The notes under the pieces are model-generated. The model saw nothing but the letters and a program-made list of their open reading frames with translations. It was not told the DNA's origin and did no database searches. Shown here one piece after another: positions 16,701 to 24,010 of a stretch of 37,234 nucleotides of DNA. Both the position numbers and the translations under genes were made by a program. The stretch comes from an uncultured Lachnospiraceae bacterium (lineage in GTDB: Bacteria; Bacillota; Clostridia; Lachnospirales; Lachnospiraceae): the NCBI GenBank assembly GCA_948688495.1, contig CAPQSW010000006.1, positions 1-37,234 on the forward strand, written 5' to 3'. How positions within the stretch are numbered: the first letter of the stretch is position 1; each line of letters starts with the position of its first letter.

Positions 16701-17176
16701 ACACTGCTAAACATTCTGTCCCTTGTAGGATTCTCTGAAAACTCTGCAAAACTGGTAATCCCGCTTCCAGTCAGCGAGCCCGTACCCACCAGCCGGAGGT
16801 TAAAATAATTGTCCGCATTTCCCACGGAAAAGGCAACCTTACTGTCCTTTCCCGCATTACCGCCATTTTCCAGACGGTACACATTCATGGATAACGTAAA
16901 TTCCTTCTTCTGAAAACATCCGGGATCCTTGAAAGACGCCGACTGCGTCAAGGGGTCAACACTTTTGGTATCCACCCAGCTTGTGTCAATATGTAACGCC
17001 TTCCCACCCCTGTTATTGTCTACCAGTACTGCATGACTTCCCCGTGTCAGATCTAATTCCGGCGACAGGACAGCTTCATTGCCTGCCGCAGATACCGGCA
17101 GAAAACATCCCCATACCAGCAGTACGCTCAAAAAACATACCGCCATCATGCTCCCCATTCTAATGCTTTTTCCCAT
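13715..17176 (-). CDS. Large secreted GH43-family glycosidase (galactanase-like) with accessory domains
   Basis: 1153 residues, AAAGGAGG before ATG 17176. Order: signal peptide (1-30, P-V-S-A-A); LamG-like jelly-roll (about 35-235); GH43 five-blade propeller (about 255-690) with H-I-Q-A-H-G-G, I-W-Y-G-E-D, A-E-R-P-K-M-L-Y-N-E (E411 likely acid), M-A-R-D-M-T-V-F-L-D-D; Ig-like domain (about 695-765); CBM-like beta-sandwich (about 767-935); four P-I-N-P-P-G-S-D-D linker repeats (about 942-975); an Ig/MBG-like domain (to about 1055) and a Lys-rich Fn3-like C-terminus. The A-H-G-G and E-R-P-K pattern resembles exo-beta-1,3-galactanases of subfamily 24, so arabinogalactan side chains are the likely target. 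There is no LPXTG motif. A promoter is not obvious; it may be read from coaBC. Confidence 0.8.
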   Translation of the reverse strand: MGKSIRMGSMMAVCFLSVLLVWGCFLPVSAAGNEAVLSPELDLTRGSHAVLVDNNRGGKALHIDTSWVDTKSVDPLTQSASFKDPGCFQKKEFTLSMNVYRLENGGNAGKDSKVAFSVGNADNYFNLRLVGTGSLTGSGITSFAEFSENPTRDRMFSSVVLSYKEDTVSGKVTVYIDGKRVLNQSDTGIKLSGLTDLKANIGSGRGTGFMVEGLYDDIRVMDTAVTGEQLEVVSRYQPYHAFSGVRDSYGGKLGNDVKVAEWLDTNGSHIQAHGGQVQWMETLDLNEDGVPEGGFIWYGEDKTRNGKPIDGIHCYTSPDLYNWTDRGMALYTHDMLPDKLNTAGDGIEPDTAGLDRLKSWAQMAAPSGDVTKEQIAMAKNFVAAYKTDDGYDEENLAKAYKYLYSGYCIAERPKMLYNETTGKYVLVYHADGPSDANILKYLKDNSQFPSRYTRASMGFAVSDTPYGPFKLVNVQRMNYKTGGNYDTNQGMARDMTVFLDDTDVNRDGVKDAYAIYSSESNKYMYISLLNGEYTAPMTQGTTDSLTLADGTEIKTFADRVLGSSTDKEAPAVFKYQGYYYMITSGTSGWKANAATYFRADHIYGPWTLCKDPCEGTSSSTFTSQPTAVIPVDTARGKFIYMGDRWSYTITDDKGNTDSAHWDSSYVWLPIDMNVDGTLTVRNVSDWDLSFLDSTTINTKLPAVVQSVKDLPAKINVTTDAGTFDTVVEWTMPEFNSFSTAVATGKMTDLGNREVRAQVAFAPKNMVYFVDAGTEGENGGTYYKMVKQNGTLKNSKASDQAYSGEKKWGYVGSNTKQRSITSTDHYEKLRYVQDASNRTMTYQFDDLPDGNYSVYLGFYDPEGWYQEGKRVATATLQQKDRVLKSGVVTCGGKGEGVIAEYKNLIFEGGGSLKISLSPQNTGEGSDMQISWIAIVDNTKQDDPINPPGSDDPINPPGSDDPINPPGSDDPINPPGSGKKINLSGTAKITLSQSVYTCSGKGKKPAVTVKAGNRKLKLGSDYILAYKNNVNVGTASVVVTGKGNYTGVITKTFTINPKGTSLSGKLTSRSKGFIVKWKKQTKNMTGYQVQYSTSRKFTKKTTVVKTVRKKTVTKLTVKKLKAKKKYYVRVRVYHNVKGKNYYSGWSKYKTVNTKK
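14259..14366 (-). repeat. Four tandem 27-bp repeats coding for a Pro-rich linker
   Basis: Units start at 14259, 14286, 14313 and 14340. The first two are identical, the third differs by one base, the fourth diverges at its end. Each codes for nine residues (P-I-N-P-P-G-S-D-D) linking the CBM-like and C-terminal domains of the GH43 protein. Near identity means recent slippage, so copy number may vary between strains. Confidence 0.95.
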
Positions 17177-17234
17177 AAAGACCTCCTTTACCTTCTCCGC
17201 CTATGATACAAAATATTCTATATGGTTTTGGGGC

Positions 17235-18449
17235 TTATTTCAAATCTGAGGACATTTTTTCTGCAATAGCATCCAGAATCTTATCCGCCGCAGCCTCCTT
17301 GCTCATCTTCTCCAACCGAGTGACGCTGCTGTCTGTAATCAATGTGATTACATTGGTATCTGTGCCAAATCCCGCTCCCTCTATTTTGAGATTGTTCGCC
17401 GCTATCATGTCCAGATGTTTCTTTTGAAGCTTTGCCCTGGAATTTTCTTCCAAATCACGCGTCTCCATAGAAAACCCGCATAAAAATGCCTGTATCTCTC
17501 CCTCTGCCTTCCGGGCACCCAGTTCTCCCAAAATATCCCTGGTGCGCTCCAATGCAATAAAACTGTCATTTTCCGATTTCTTAATTTTATCTTTCGCTGC
17601 CTTAGCCGGGCGGAAATCTGCAACTGCCGCTGCCTTGATGATGATGTCCATCTCTGGCGCGCGTGCAAGTACCGCCCGATACATTTCCTCTGCGGTCACC
17701 ACATTTACTACTTCGGTAAACATCGGAGGCTCTAAGGCACTCACCCCGGTCACGAGCGTAACCTCTGCCCCGCGCATCATTGCCTGTCTCGCCAGGGCAT
17801 ATCCCATTTTCCCGGTAGAATGGTTGGTGATATAGCGCACTGGGTCTATGGCTTCCTGTGTAGCCCCCGCCGTTACCAGAATCCTTTTTCCTGCCAGATC
17901 CTTCTCATGGGCAAGCTCCCGCTTCACATACTCCACCAGGACTTCCTCAGATGGAAGCTTACCGTCGCCCATATCACCATTTGCCAACATGCCATTGTCA
18001 GGCTTTATCAATAAATATCCAAATTTTTCTAATTTTTGCAAGTTATCCTGCACAATCAGATTATGGTACATGTTATGATTCATTGCGGGAGCAACTAAAA
18101 TCTTGCATGTACATGCCATTATGGTCGTCGTGAGCATGTCATCTGCAATTCCCCCAGCAATTTTTCCTATCACATTTGCCGTTGCAGGCGCAACCAGAAC
18201 TAAATCTGCCTGCTTTGCCAATGCAACATGCTCCACGGAAAATTCAAAATTCCGGTCAAATGTATCAATCAGGCATTTATTCCCGGTTAGGGTCTCAAAA
18301 GTAGTTGCCGTAATAAAGTTTGTGGCATTTTCTGTCATCAGTACATGCACATTGCAATGCAGCTTCTTTAACATACGCGCTGCATTTGGCATCTTATATG
18401 CCGCAATACCGCCGGTAACTGCAAGCAATACCGTTTTTCCCTGTAACAT
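17235..18449 (-). CDS. coaBC: Bifunctional phosphopantothenoylcysteine decarboxylase / phosphopantothenate-cysteine ligase
   Basis: 404 residues, the usual length. The N-terminal CoaC half (1-~180) is an FMN-dependent decarboxylase: T-G-G-I-A-A-Y-K, active-site His at residue 74 (V-E-H-V-A-L) and P-A-M-N at 121-124. The CoaB half has the ligase motif G-A-T-Q-E-x-I-D-P-V-R-Y-I-T-N-H-S-T-G-K-M-G. Together they turn 4'-phosphopantothenate into 4'-phosphopantetheine. In the CoaC clamp, where the family has A-C-G-[DE], this protein has L-A-N-G-D-M-G-D-G-K-L (Asn157 at the Cys158 position of E. coli Dfp). It is the last gene of the pan operon; AAAGGA precedes ATG 18449. Confidence 0.95.
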   Translation of the reverse strand: MLQGKTVLLAVTGGIAAYKMPNAARMLKKLHCNVHVLMTENATNFITATTFETLTGNKCLIDTFDRNFEFSVEHVALAKQADLVLVAPATANVIGKIAGGIADDMLTTTIMACTCKILVAPAMNHNMYHNLIVQDNLQKLEKFGYLLIKPDNGMLANGDMGDGKLPSEEVLVEYVKRELAHEKDLAGKRILVTAGATQEAIDPVRYITNHSTGKMGYALARQAMMRGAEVTLVTGVSALEPPMFTEVVNVVTAEEMYRAVLARAPEMDIIIKAAAVADFRPAKAAKDKIKKSENDSFIALERTRDILGELGARKAEGEIQAFLCGFSMETRDLEENSRAKLQKKHLDMIAANNLKIEGAGFGTDTNVITLITDSSVTRLEKMSKEAAADKILDAIAEKMSSDLK

Positions 18450-18565
18450 TTTCTAATCCTTTCCGCATTTTCTAAAATTGTCTCCTTCGCACTCCCATAA
18501 ATATAGGAAATTGACCACTAATCTGTCAAAATGACTGCATCCCCCAAATGCCTGGAGCCCGTAAA

Positions 18566-18955
18566 TCAGAGAGGGGAAATCTCCCCATGCTTCTCATAGG
18601 AGGTGACATTGGAAATCTTATTCTCCTCATCCACAAATACAACCTGAGGGCGAAATTCCCGCGCCTCCTCAGGCGTCATCTGCGCATACGCCATGATAAT
18701 GATATGGTCCCCCGTCAATACCTGGCGCGCCGCCGCACCGTTCAGGCAGATCATGCCGCTGCCCGCTTCCCCGGCAATCGTGTATGTCTCAAACCGGCTG
18801 CCGTTCTCAATATCTACAATCTGCACATTCTCATATTCCAAAATCCCGGCCGCTTCCATCAATTCAGGGTCAACCGTGATGCTTCCGACATAATGCAGTT
18901 CCGCCTGTTTTACAACTGCACGGTGGATTTTTCCCTTTAACATTTTTATATACAT
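18566..18955 (-). CDS. panD: Aspartate 1-decarboxylase proenzyme
   Basis: 129 residues from ATG 18955, with AAAGGAG before it. This start puts the self-cleavage pair at Gly24-Ser25 (H-Y-V-G-S-I-T-V-D), the same numbering as in E. coli, which supports it over the ATG at 18943. The protein cuts itself to make a pyruvoyl group and then forms beta-alanine from aspartate. Conserved K-I-H-R-A near the start and N-G-A-A-A-R in the middle are seen. It sits 75 bases after panC and 116 before coaBC; that last gap holds no gene I can see. Confidence 0.97.
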   Translation of the reverse strand: MYIKMLKGKIHRAVVKQAELHYVGSITVDPELMEAAGILEYENVQIVDIENGSRFETYTIAGEAGSGMICLNGAAARQVLTGDHIIIMAYAQMTPEEAREFRPQVVFVDEENKISNVTSYEKHGEISPL

Positions 18956-19030
18956 AGGTATACTCCTTTTTCTAATGTCCTGTTTATATAGTTCAGTCCA
19001 CGCTATCATACAAGCACTATTTTCCCCGAT

Positions 19031-19888
19031 TTATCCCGGCTGGCTAAACTGATAAATTGTATTATCAATCAGCCTCGTTTTTCCGATATAAACCGCTATG
19101 GCTGTAAGTATTCTTCCCTCCATGACAGCCACATTTTCAAGGTTCTCTGCTTCTACAAGCTCCACATAGTCAATCCGTGCCAGCGGCTCTGTCTCAATCT
19201 TGTGCACAATGGCCGATTGAATCTTGGCTGCGTCGCGCTCCCCCTGCTCCATCATCTCTTTTCCGAGCATCAGGGATTCGTGGAGGATTAACGCTGCCTT
19301 CCGTTCCTCCTTATTCAGGTATGTATTGCGGGAACTCATGGCAAGCCCGTCTTCTTCCCTGACAATCGGGCAGCCCACAATCTCTATATCAAAATTCAAA
19401 TCCCGCACCATCCGCCTGATTACCGCAAGCTGCTGGGCGTCCTTCTGCCCGAAATACGCCCTGTCCGGCGCCACAATCAGAAATAACTTGGATACCACCG
19501 TGCAGACGCCCCGAAAATGCGTCGGCCTCGTCTTCCCGCAGAGCCCTTTTGTCAGTTTATCCATGTCCACAAACGTACAACTGTCCTTGAAATACATCTC
19601 CTCCAGTTCCGGATGGAAAATCAGATCTGCGCCTGCCGCCTCACAGACAGCAGCATCCCTGTCAATATCCCTCGGATAGCTGTCAAGGTCCTCATTGACC
19701 CCAAACTGCGTGGGATTGACAAAATCACTGACAACCACCCTGTCATTCTCGCTGGCGGCACGCACAATCAGGCTCCTGTGGCCGTCGTGGAGATAACCCA
19801 TCGTAGGCACCAGCCCTACGCTTAACCCTTCCTTCTTCCATCCCTTAACGATGGAACGCAATTCATCTATTGTTTTTATAATCTGCAT
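19031..19888 (-). CDS. panC: Pantothenate synthetase
   Basis: 285 residues from ATG 19888; the GTG three bases upstream is only two bases from the GGAGG site, the ATG five. It joins pantoate and beta-alanine using ATP. The nucleotidyltransferase signature is V-P-T-M-G-Y-L-H-D-G-H-R-S-L, and a second one is F-G-Q-K-D-A-Q-Q-L-A-V-I-R-R-M. Its ribosome site overlaps the panB stop (nine bases between genes), so the two are coupled. Confidence 0.97.
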   Translation of the reverse strand: MQIIKTIDELRSIVKGWKKEGLSVGLVPTMGYLHDGHRSLIVRAASENDRVVVSDFVNPTQFGVNEDLDSYPRDIDRDAAVCEAAGADLIFHPELEEMYFKDSCTFVDMDKLTKGLCGKTRPTHFRGVCTVVSKLFLIVAPDRAYFGQKDAQQLAVIRRMVRDLNFDIEIVGCPIVREEDGLAMSSRNTYLNKEERKAALILHESLMLGKEMMEQGERDAAKIQSAIVHKIETEPLARIDYVELVEAENLENVAVMEGRILTAIAVYIGKTRLIDNTIYQFSQPG

Positions 19889-19897
19889 CACAGCCTC

Positions 19898-20725
19898 CTA
19901 ATATAACTTCTCAATCACTTCATCCTCTATCTTAAACGTGTGCTCCGCCGCCGGAAATGTCCCCGCAGCCACTTCCTCACGGTAGTTTGCAAACGCTTCC
20001 TTCATCATTGTCCCAATCTGCGCAAACTGCTTCACAAACTTGGGTTTGAACCCGCCAAACATGGCGAGCATATCCTGATACACGAGTACCTGTCCGTCAC
20101 AGTCCGCACCTGCGCCAATGCCAATCGCAGGGATATGAAGTTGCTTTGTAATCAGCTTCGCAAGCTTCGCCGGAACACATTCCAGGACCACTGCCACTGC
20201 GCCTGCCTTCTCTACCGCTTTGGCATCTTCCACTAATTTACGCGCCGCTTCCTCGGATTTCCCCTGAACTTTAAATCCACCGAATGCATTTAAAGACTGG
20301 GGTGTAAGGCCCAAGTGCGCCACCACTGGTATCGAAGCCTTCGTAATCGCACGGATATGCTCTGCAAATTCCCTGCCGCCTTCCAATTTTACCGCCTGTG
20401 CCCTGCCTTCTTTCATAAGACGTCCTGCATTGCACACTGCATCATAAACCGATGTCTGATAGGACATAAAAGGCATATCTGCAACTACCAGAGCATCGCT
20501 CGCACCTCTTGCTACCGCTCTTGTATGGTGAATCATGTCTTCCATCGTCACGGAAAGCGTATCCTCGTAGCCCAGCATCACCATTCCCAGGGAATCCCCA
20601 ACCAGAATCATATTGATTCCCGCCTCGTCAATCAGCTTTGCCATGGAGTAATCATAGGCGGTAAGCATGGTCAGTTTCTCTCCCTGTTCTTTCGCCTGCC
20701 GAATAGTTACCACTGTGTTTTTCAT
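19898..20725 (-). CDS. panB: 3-methyl-2-oxobutanoate hydroxymethyltransferase
   Basis: 275 residues. It adds a hydroxymethyl group from 5,10-methylene-tetrahydrofolate to ketoisovalerate to make ketopantoate, the first pantothenate step. Visible motifs are L-T-A-Y-D-Y-S, V-G-D-S-L-G-M-V-M-L-G (metal Asp), K-L-E-G-G and H-L-G-L-T-P-Q-S. It heads the panB-panC-panD-coaBC operon. No ketopantoate reductase gene (panE) is included, so that step must be done by a gene elsewhere or by IlvC. An AGAGAGGT site precedes ATG 20725. Confidence 0.97.
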   Translation of the reverse strand: MKNTVVTIRQAKEQGEKLTMLTAYDYSMAKLIDEAGINMILVGDSLGMVMLGYEDTLSVTMEDMIHHTRAVARGASDALVVADMPFMSYQTSVYDAVCNAGRLMKEGRAQAVKLEGGREFAEHIRAITKASIPVVAHLGLTPQSLNAFGGFKVQGKSEEAARKLVEDAKAVEKAGAVAVVLECVPAKLAKLITKQLHIPAIGIGAGADCDGQVLVYQDMLAMFGGFKPKFVKQFAQIGTMMKEAFANYREEVAAGTFPAAEHTFKIEDEVIEKLY

Positions 20726-20781
20726 TTTTCTTACCTCTCTTAATAATGATACAGTTTCTTTCCAGAATACCGTTCATCAAT

Positions 20782-20810
20782 AATGTAGCATATGGGGGAA
20801 TGAGTTGCAA
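20782..20810 (-). promoter_or_regulatory. Promoter of the pan operon
   Basis: Minus-strand TTGCAA (20805-20810) and TACATT (20782-20787) with a 17-base spacer. Start near 20775 gives a leader of about 50 bases before panB, with no riboswitch-like structure. Confidence 0.55.
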
Positions 20811-20845
20811 GAAAATTTCAATACAAGTAAGGAAAAACCATACAT

Positions 20846-20894
20846 AAAAAGAGTGCAAAGTCTATGAAATTACCAGAGACTTTGCACTCTTTTT
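20846..20894 (-). terminator. Strong terminator after the FtsW/RodA gene
   Basis: AAAAAGAGTGCAAAGTCT pairs perfectly over 18 bp with the 3' arm and a 13-base loop, 12 bases past the stop. Both arms end in runs of five A or T, so it can stop transcription in both directions. Confidence 0.9.
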
Positions 20895-20906
20895 CCGTTA
20901 TAACTT

Positions 20907-22100
20907 TTACCTTCTGCTCCGCTTCTTTTTTCTGGGCTCCCTCCCAATGCTGTGCTCGACAGAAAACACAATTGCCATTTCCCCAGCCAGAAGGCAGAAC
21001 ACAGCCGTACCTCCATAAGAAATGAATGGCAGTGGGATTCCCGTATTGGGAAGAATCGCCAAATTGACGCATATATTAAAAATTGCCTGCAGGGTAAGGT
21101 GTGCAAACACACCCAGGCTTAACATCCCGCCAAACAAATCCGGCGCTGAGACCATAACCCTTGCGATCTGGTAAATGAGATAACCGAACAGGTAAATCAG
21201 GACAAGCGCTCCAATAATGCCCAGTTCCTCGCAGATTACAGAAAAAATCATATCATTCTCCGCCTCCGGAATCTGACCCAGCTTCTGTATAGATCCACCA
21301 AGCCCTTTTCCGAATACACCTCCCCTTCCAATTGCATACAGCCCCTGCAGGGTCTGATGCCCCTGGTTGGCGGCATAACGGTCAGGATCTAACCATGCGG
21401 CGATCCTCCCCACACGGAAAGACATGTCATTTAACTGCTCCGGTGTCGGCATGTTATTCCAAATACTCAGCACATACAGGACAACCACCGCCACTGCGGC
21501 AATAAACACCGCAAGATGAAACTTCTCTGTTCTGGTACTGATAAAACTCATGATAAAACAGATTCCAATTACCACAGCAGAACTGCTCAGGTCGTTACTA
21601 AGTTCAAACAGGAGCGCCGTAGGTATTAATCCTGCAATCCACAAATATATCGTCATTTTTATGGATCCAAGATGCTGTTTATTCTTATCAATCAAATATG
21701 CCAGAAAAACAATCACACAGATTTTGACCCACTCGCTGACCTGGAACTGTCCGATCCCTGGCAGCTTTATCCAGCGCGTCGCTCCATTTGCCGATACCCC
21801 CAGCGGAGTCTTCAGAAGAAGAATCGACAATATCCCACTGAGATAGAGAAGCACAGCAAAATATTTTAGAAAACGGTAATCTGCAAACTGTAACACCAAT
21901 ATACCGGCAAGCCCTGCTAGCATAAATATTGTCTGTCGTTTTACGAAAAAAAAGGAATCATAATTAAACTTTTCACTTACGCTGCATTGATATGCCGTTG
22001 CTGAAAAGACCATCATCGCACCATATGCACATAGAAAAATAAGCGCAATCCAAAGCATATAATTATTTCTGACAATAATCGGCGTTTCCCTTCGTTCCAA
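20907..22100 (-). CDS. FtsW/RodA/SpoVE-family peptidoglycan glycosyltransferase
   Basis: About ten membrane helices and the SEDS-family signatures: F-S-A-T-A-Y, N-G-A-T-R-W-I-K-L-P-G-I-G-Q-F-Q-V-S-E-W-V-K, G-L-Y-A-I-G-R-G-G-V-F-G-K-G-L-G, then E-N-D-M-I-F-S-V-I-C-E-E-L-G (Asp of the extracellular catalytic loop) and P-N-T-G-I-P-L-P-F-I-S-Y-G-G. It polymerises lipid II at the outer face of the membrane, usually with a class B PBP. I chose a TTG start at 22100, eight bases after AAGGAG and two past the upstream stop, giving 397 residues; an ATG at 22151 would overlap the upstream gene by 49 bases and has no good site. Which SEDS paralogue it is cannot be decided. Confidence 0.88.
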   Translation of the reverse strand: MERRETPIIVRNNYMLWIALIFLCAYGAMMVFSATAYQCSVSEKFNYDSFFFVKRQTIFMLAGLAGILVLQFADYRFLKYFAVLLYLSGILSILLLKTPLGVSANGATRWIKLPGIGQFQVSEWVKICVIVFLAYLIDKNKQHLGSIKMTIYLWIAGLIPTALLFELSNDLSSSAVVIGICFIMSFISTRTEKFHLAVFIAAVAVVVLYVLSIWNNMPTPEQLNDMSFRVGRIAAWLDPDRYAANQGHQTLQGLYAIGRGGVFGKGLGGSIQKLGQIPEAENDMIFSVICEELGIIGALVLIYLFGYLIYQIARVMVSAPDLFGGMLSLGVFAHLTLQAIFNICVNLAILPNTGIPLPFISYGGTAVFCLLAGEMAIVFSVEHSIGREPRKKKRSRR

Positions 22101-22102
22101 GC

Positions 22103-22972
22103 TTACCGCTCCTTCCTGGCATTCCCCTGTATTTCTTTTACTATCCCCCATAAATTTTCAAACTGCTGTATTTCATCCTGATCCATCACTGAATCAGGAT
22201 AAATAATTTTTTCCATACCTCCAGAGGATACCTCCGCCCGATAAGATGTAATTGTACGGCTGTCTCCCATATCCTCTCCCTGAATAGAAAGCTCGGGCGT
22301 CCGTCCTGCTTTCCGAATACCAAATACCATTTGATAATCGTTCCACACCAATCGGAACTGTTGTCCTCCATCTTCGCTTTTCTGCCTCTCCATTCCATGT
22401 AACAGCATCAGTATTTTCCAGGTATCCTGCCCCATGGACCGCTCAGGCAAATCCAGCTTGTACATCTCCTTTATGTCTGTATCAAAAATCTTTTCTATCT
22501 GCTCCAGTGAAATATAATCGCTGTATTGCCAGTCTGGCAGCAATTTGCCCAAGATGGGATGTGCACTGTCAAAATTCTCCTGAATCGTTTCATAGAGCAT
22601 TCCAACATTAACTACCGCATAATCCTCTCCAAAATATGCATCTGTCACAGCCCCTTCTAAGCCATCACAGAAAATCTGCGCATATCCACAGTCTTCACTT
22701 ATAGATCCGCGGACACTCCAGTTCATACAGGATTGCTCATCTGTATCAAGTATCCAGGCAGCCGCCGCAAAAAACTGTTCCTGTTCCTTGGAAAAGCTCT
22801 CTGAATTGAAAGTTATATCCACTCCATACCGGATACTTTTCGCTCCTGCTATCTGCCCTAATGTACGTGCCGCCTGAAACAGCGGAGCAAAACGGACAGC
22901 CGCGTATATAATTGCTGCGCACAGGATACATACTGCGATAACGATTCCGGCTGTAAGATATTTCTTCTTCAT
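22103..22972 (-). CDS. Uncharacterised membrane-anchored extracytoplasmic protein
   Basis: 289 residues, family not recognised. An N-terminal helix at about 5-27 (K-K-K-Y then a hydrophobic core) acts as signal anchor; no lipobox Cys follows. The rest is a mixed alpha/beta outer domain rich in acidic and aromatic residues. AAGGAGGG lies before ATG 22972. The stop is two bases from the TTG start of the SEDS gene, and its own last codons form that gene's ribosome site. Tight coupling suggests it acts with the glycosyltransferase at the cell surface, for instance as a regulator; this is inference. Confidence 0.75.
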   Translation of the reverse strand: MKKKYLTAGIVIAVCILCAAIIYAAVRFAPLFQAARTLGQIAGAKSIRYGVDITFNSESFSKEQEQFFAAAAWILDTDEQSCMNWSVRGSISEDCGYAQIFCDGLEGAVTDAYFGEDYAVVNVGMLYETIQENFDSAHPILGKLLPDWQYSDYISLEQIEKIFDTDIKEMYKLDLPERSMGQDTWKILMLLHGMERQKSEDGGQQFRLVWNDYQMVFGIRKAGRTPELSIQGEDMGDSRTITSYRAEVSSGGMEKIIYPDSVMDQDEIQQFENLWGIVKEIQGNARKER

Positions 22973-22973
22973 A

Positions 22974-23129
22974 TACCCTCCTTAGGACATTTACTTCTTT
23001 GGCTGTTCCAATAGCAATCAAACTGTCAATATCCGCAAACACATTCTCTAAACATTCCGTATGGTATCCCCAATAATTATCGTATATTTCTTTCCCTGTT
23101 CAAAATCTTTTCGTATTAATTGTTTTCAT
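22974..23129 (-). pseudogene. Remnant of a small protein interrupted by TGA
   Basis: From ATG 23127-23129 the frame reads M-K-T-I-N-T-K-R-F, a TGA at 23100-23102, then a protein-like stretch (Y-D-N-Y-W-G-Y-H-T-E-C-L-E-N-V-F-A-D) that goes on to V-L-R-R-V before entering the start of the next gene out of frame. It is not recognised. The ATG overlaps a good -10 box, so this region may now serve as leader for the downstream operon. Confidence 0.35.
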
Positions 23130-23156
23130 TATATCTTACCCTAATGCCATTTGCAA
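23128..23156 (-). promoter_or_regulatory. Promoter of the membrane protein/FtsW operon
   Basis: Minus-strand TTGCAA (23151-23156) and perfect TATAAT (23128-23133), 17-base spacer. The leader to ATG 22972 would be about 150 bases and includes the broken small frame. Confidence 0.65.
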
Positions 23157-23166
23157 CGTTTTCAGA

Positions 23167-23195
23167 TTGATTTTTCTACCTGTATTTTATATACT
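23167..23195 (+). promoter_or_regulatory. Promoter of the DUF3990-DUF3791 pair
   Basis: TTGATT (23167-23172) and TATACT (23190-23195), 17-base spacer, start about 20 bases before the ATG. It diverges from the preceding promoter, with only 10 bases between the two -35 boxes, so they may influence each other. Confidence 0.6.
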
Positions 23196-23218
23196 ATCGG
23201 CAAAGAGGAGGTCAGCAT

Positions 23219-23635
23219 ATGATTCTTTATCACGGCAGTAATGTAATTGTCGAGCAACCCAAGCTAATTATTCAGAACCGCACTTTGGATTTCGGTTATG
23301 GTTTTTATACCACAACCAACCGCAGGCAAGCAATAAATTCTGCTGAAAAAGTTGCCGTACGCCAGGAATGCGGAAGACCCCTTGTAAGTGTATATGAAAT
23401 ACCCGAAATCAACGAATTACAAAAAAACTTTCATATTCTTATTTTTCCAGAGGCAAATGAAGACTGGCTGGACTTTGTCTATGCAAACCGCAGTGCTAAT
23501 TATCATGGAAAACAATACGATATGATTTTAGGACCCGTAGCAAACGATACCATTTACCGAACATTCATCGCATACGAAGATGGCATCCTCACAAAACAAG
23601 AAACTCTGGCACTTAAGCATCCCTACGCTATATAG
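23219..23635 (+). CDS. DUF3990-family protein, likely ADP-ribosyltransferase-like toxin
   Basis: 138 residues. The start M-I-L-Y-H-G-S, the later D-F-G-Y-G-F-Y-T-T-T (about 24-33) and A-I-N-S-A are the DUF3990 pattern, related to ADP-ribosyltransferase folds (His in H-G-S and Tyr in the second motif as NAD contacts). Its own promoter and GAGGAGG site are clear. It is followed 54 bases later by a DUF3791 gene, the usual partner in this two-gene arrangement, so it is best read as the toxin of a toxin-antitoxin pair; target and chemistry are not known from sequence. Confidence 0.75.
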   Translation: MILYHGSNVIVEQPKLIIQNRTLDFGYGFYTTTNRRQAINSAEKVAVRQECGRPLVSVYEIPEINELQKNFHILIFPEANEDWLDFVYANRSANYHGKQYDMILGPVANDTIYRTFIAYEDGILTKQETLALKHPYAI

Positions 23636-23689
23636 TTTGTGGCTAGAGGAAACAAAAACCGGCAAAATCACCTATCCGGAGGAGACATA

Positions 23690-23902
23690 ATGAATAGAGA
23701 CAATATCATTAATTTTACTGTATATTGCTTAGAAGAATATAAGGCTGCAAAAGGGTTGAACGGCAAAAGTGTAATTGCACTTTTTAACCGTTACCAAGTC
23801 ATTGATTATATCCAGAACTGCTATGAAGCTCTGCACACTACAGGCAGACAGTATATTGTAGATGATATACATGCATACATTGAAACCAGACAAACCCCTT
23901 AG
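23690..23902 (+). CDS. DUF3791-family protein, probable antitoxin
   Basis: 70 residues from ATG 23690, preceded by GGAGGAG; an in-frame GTG at 23639 would give 17 extra residues without a site. The family pattern is visible: I-N-F-T-V-Y-C-L-E-E-Y-K, then L-F-N-R-Y-Q-V-I-D-Y-I and Y-E-A-L-H-T-T-G-x-x-Y-I-V-D-D-I. It is helical and small, as expected for a neutralising partner of the DUF3990 protein. The toxin-first gene order is the reverse of many type II pairs. Confidence 0.75.
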   Translation: MNRDNIINFTVYCLEEYKAAKGLNGKSVIALFNRYQVIDYIQNCYEALHTTGRQYIVDDIHAYIETRQTP

Positions 23903-23911
23903 AATCAGGCA

Positions 23912-23939
23912 GGGGGCAGATAATAATTCCTCCGCCCCC
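23912..23939 (+). terminator. Weak terminator after the toxin-antitoxin pair
   Basis: GGGGGC / GCCCCC six-base G/C stem with a 16-base loop, ten bases after the stop, followed by a short T-rich tail about 12 bases on. Confidence 0.35.
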
Positions 23940-24010
23940 GCATCTAATTTTCCTGTCAGGCCATACCTCTCAGAGCCTCTGCTTTATTTTAATGCCCTTT
24001 TTCTTATCTT

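Noticed and set aside
22101..22151. ATG 22151 as the start of the FtsW/RodA gene
   Set aside because: It would overlap the upstream gene by 49 bases with no good ribosome site, while TTG 22100 has AAGGAG at the right distance.
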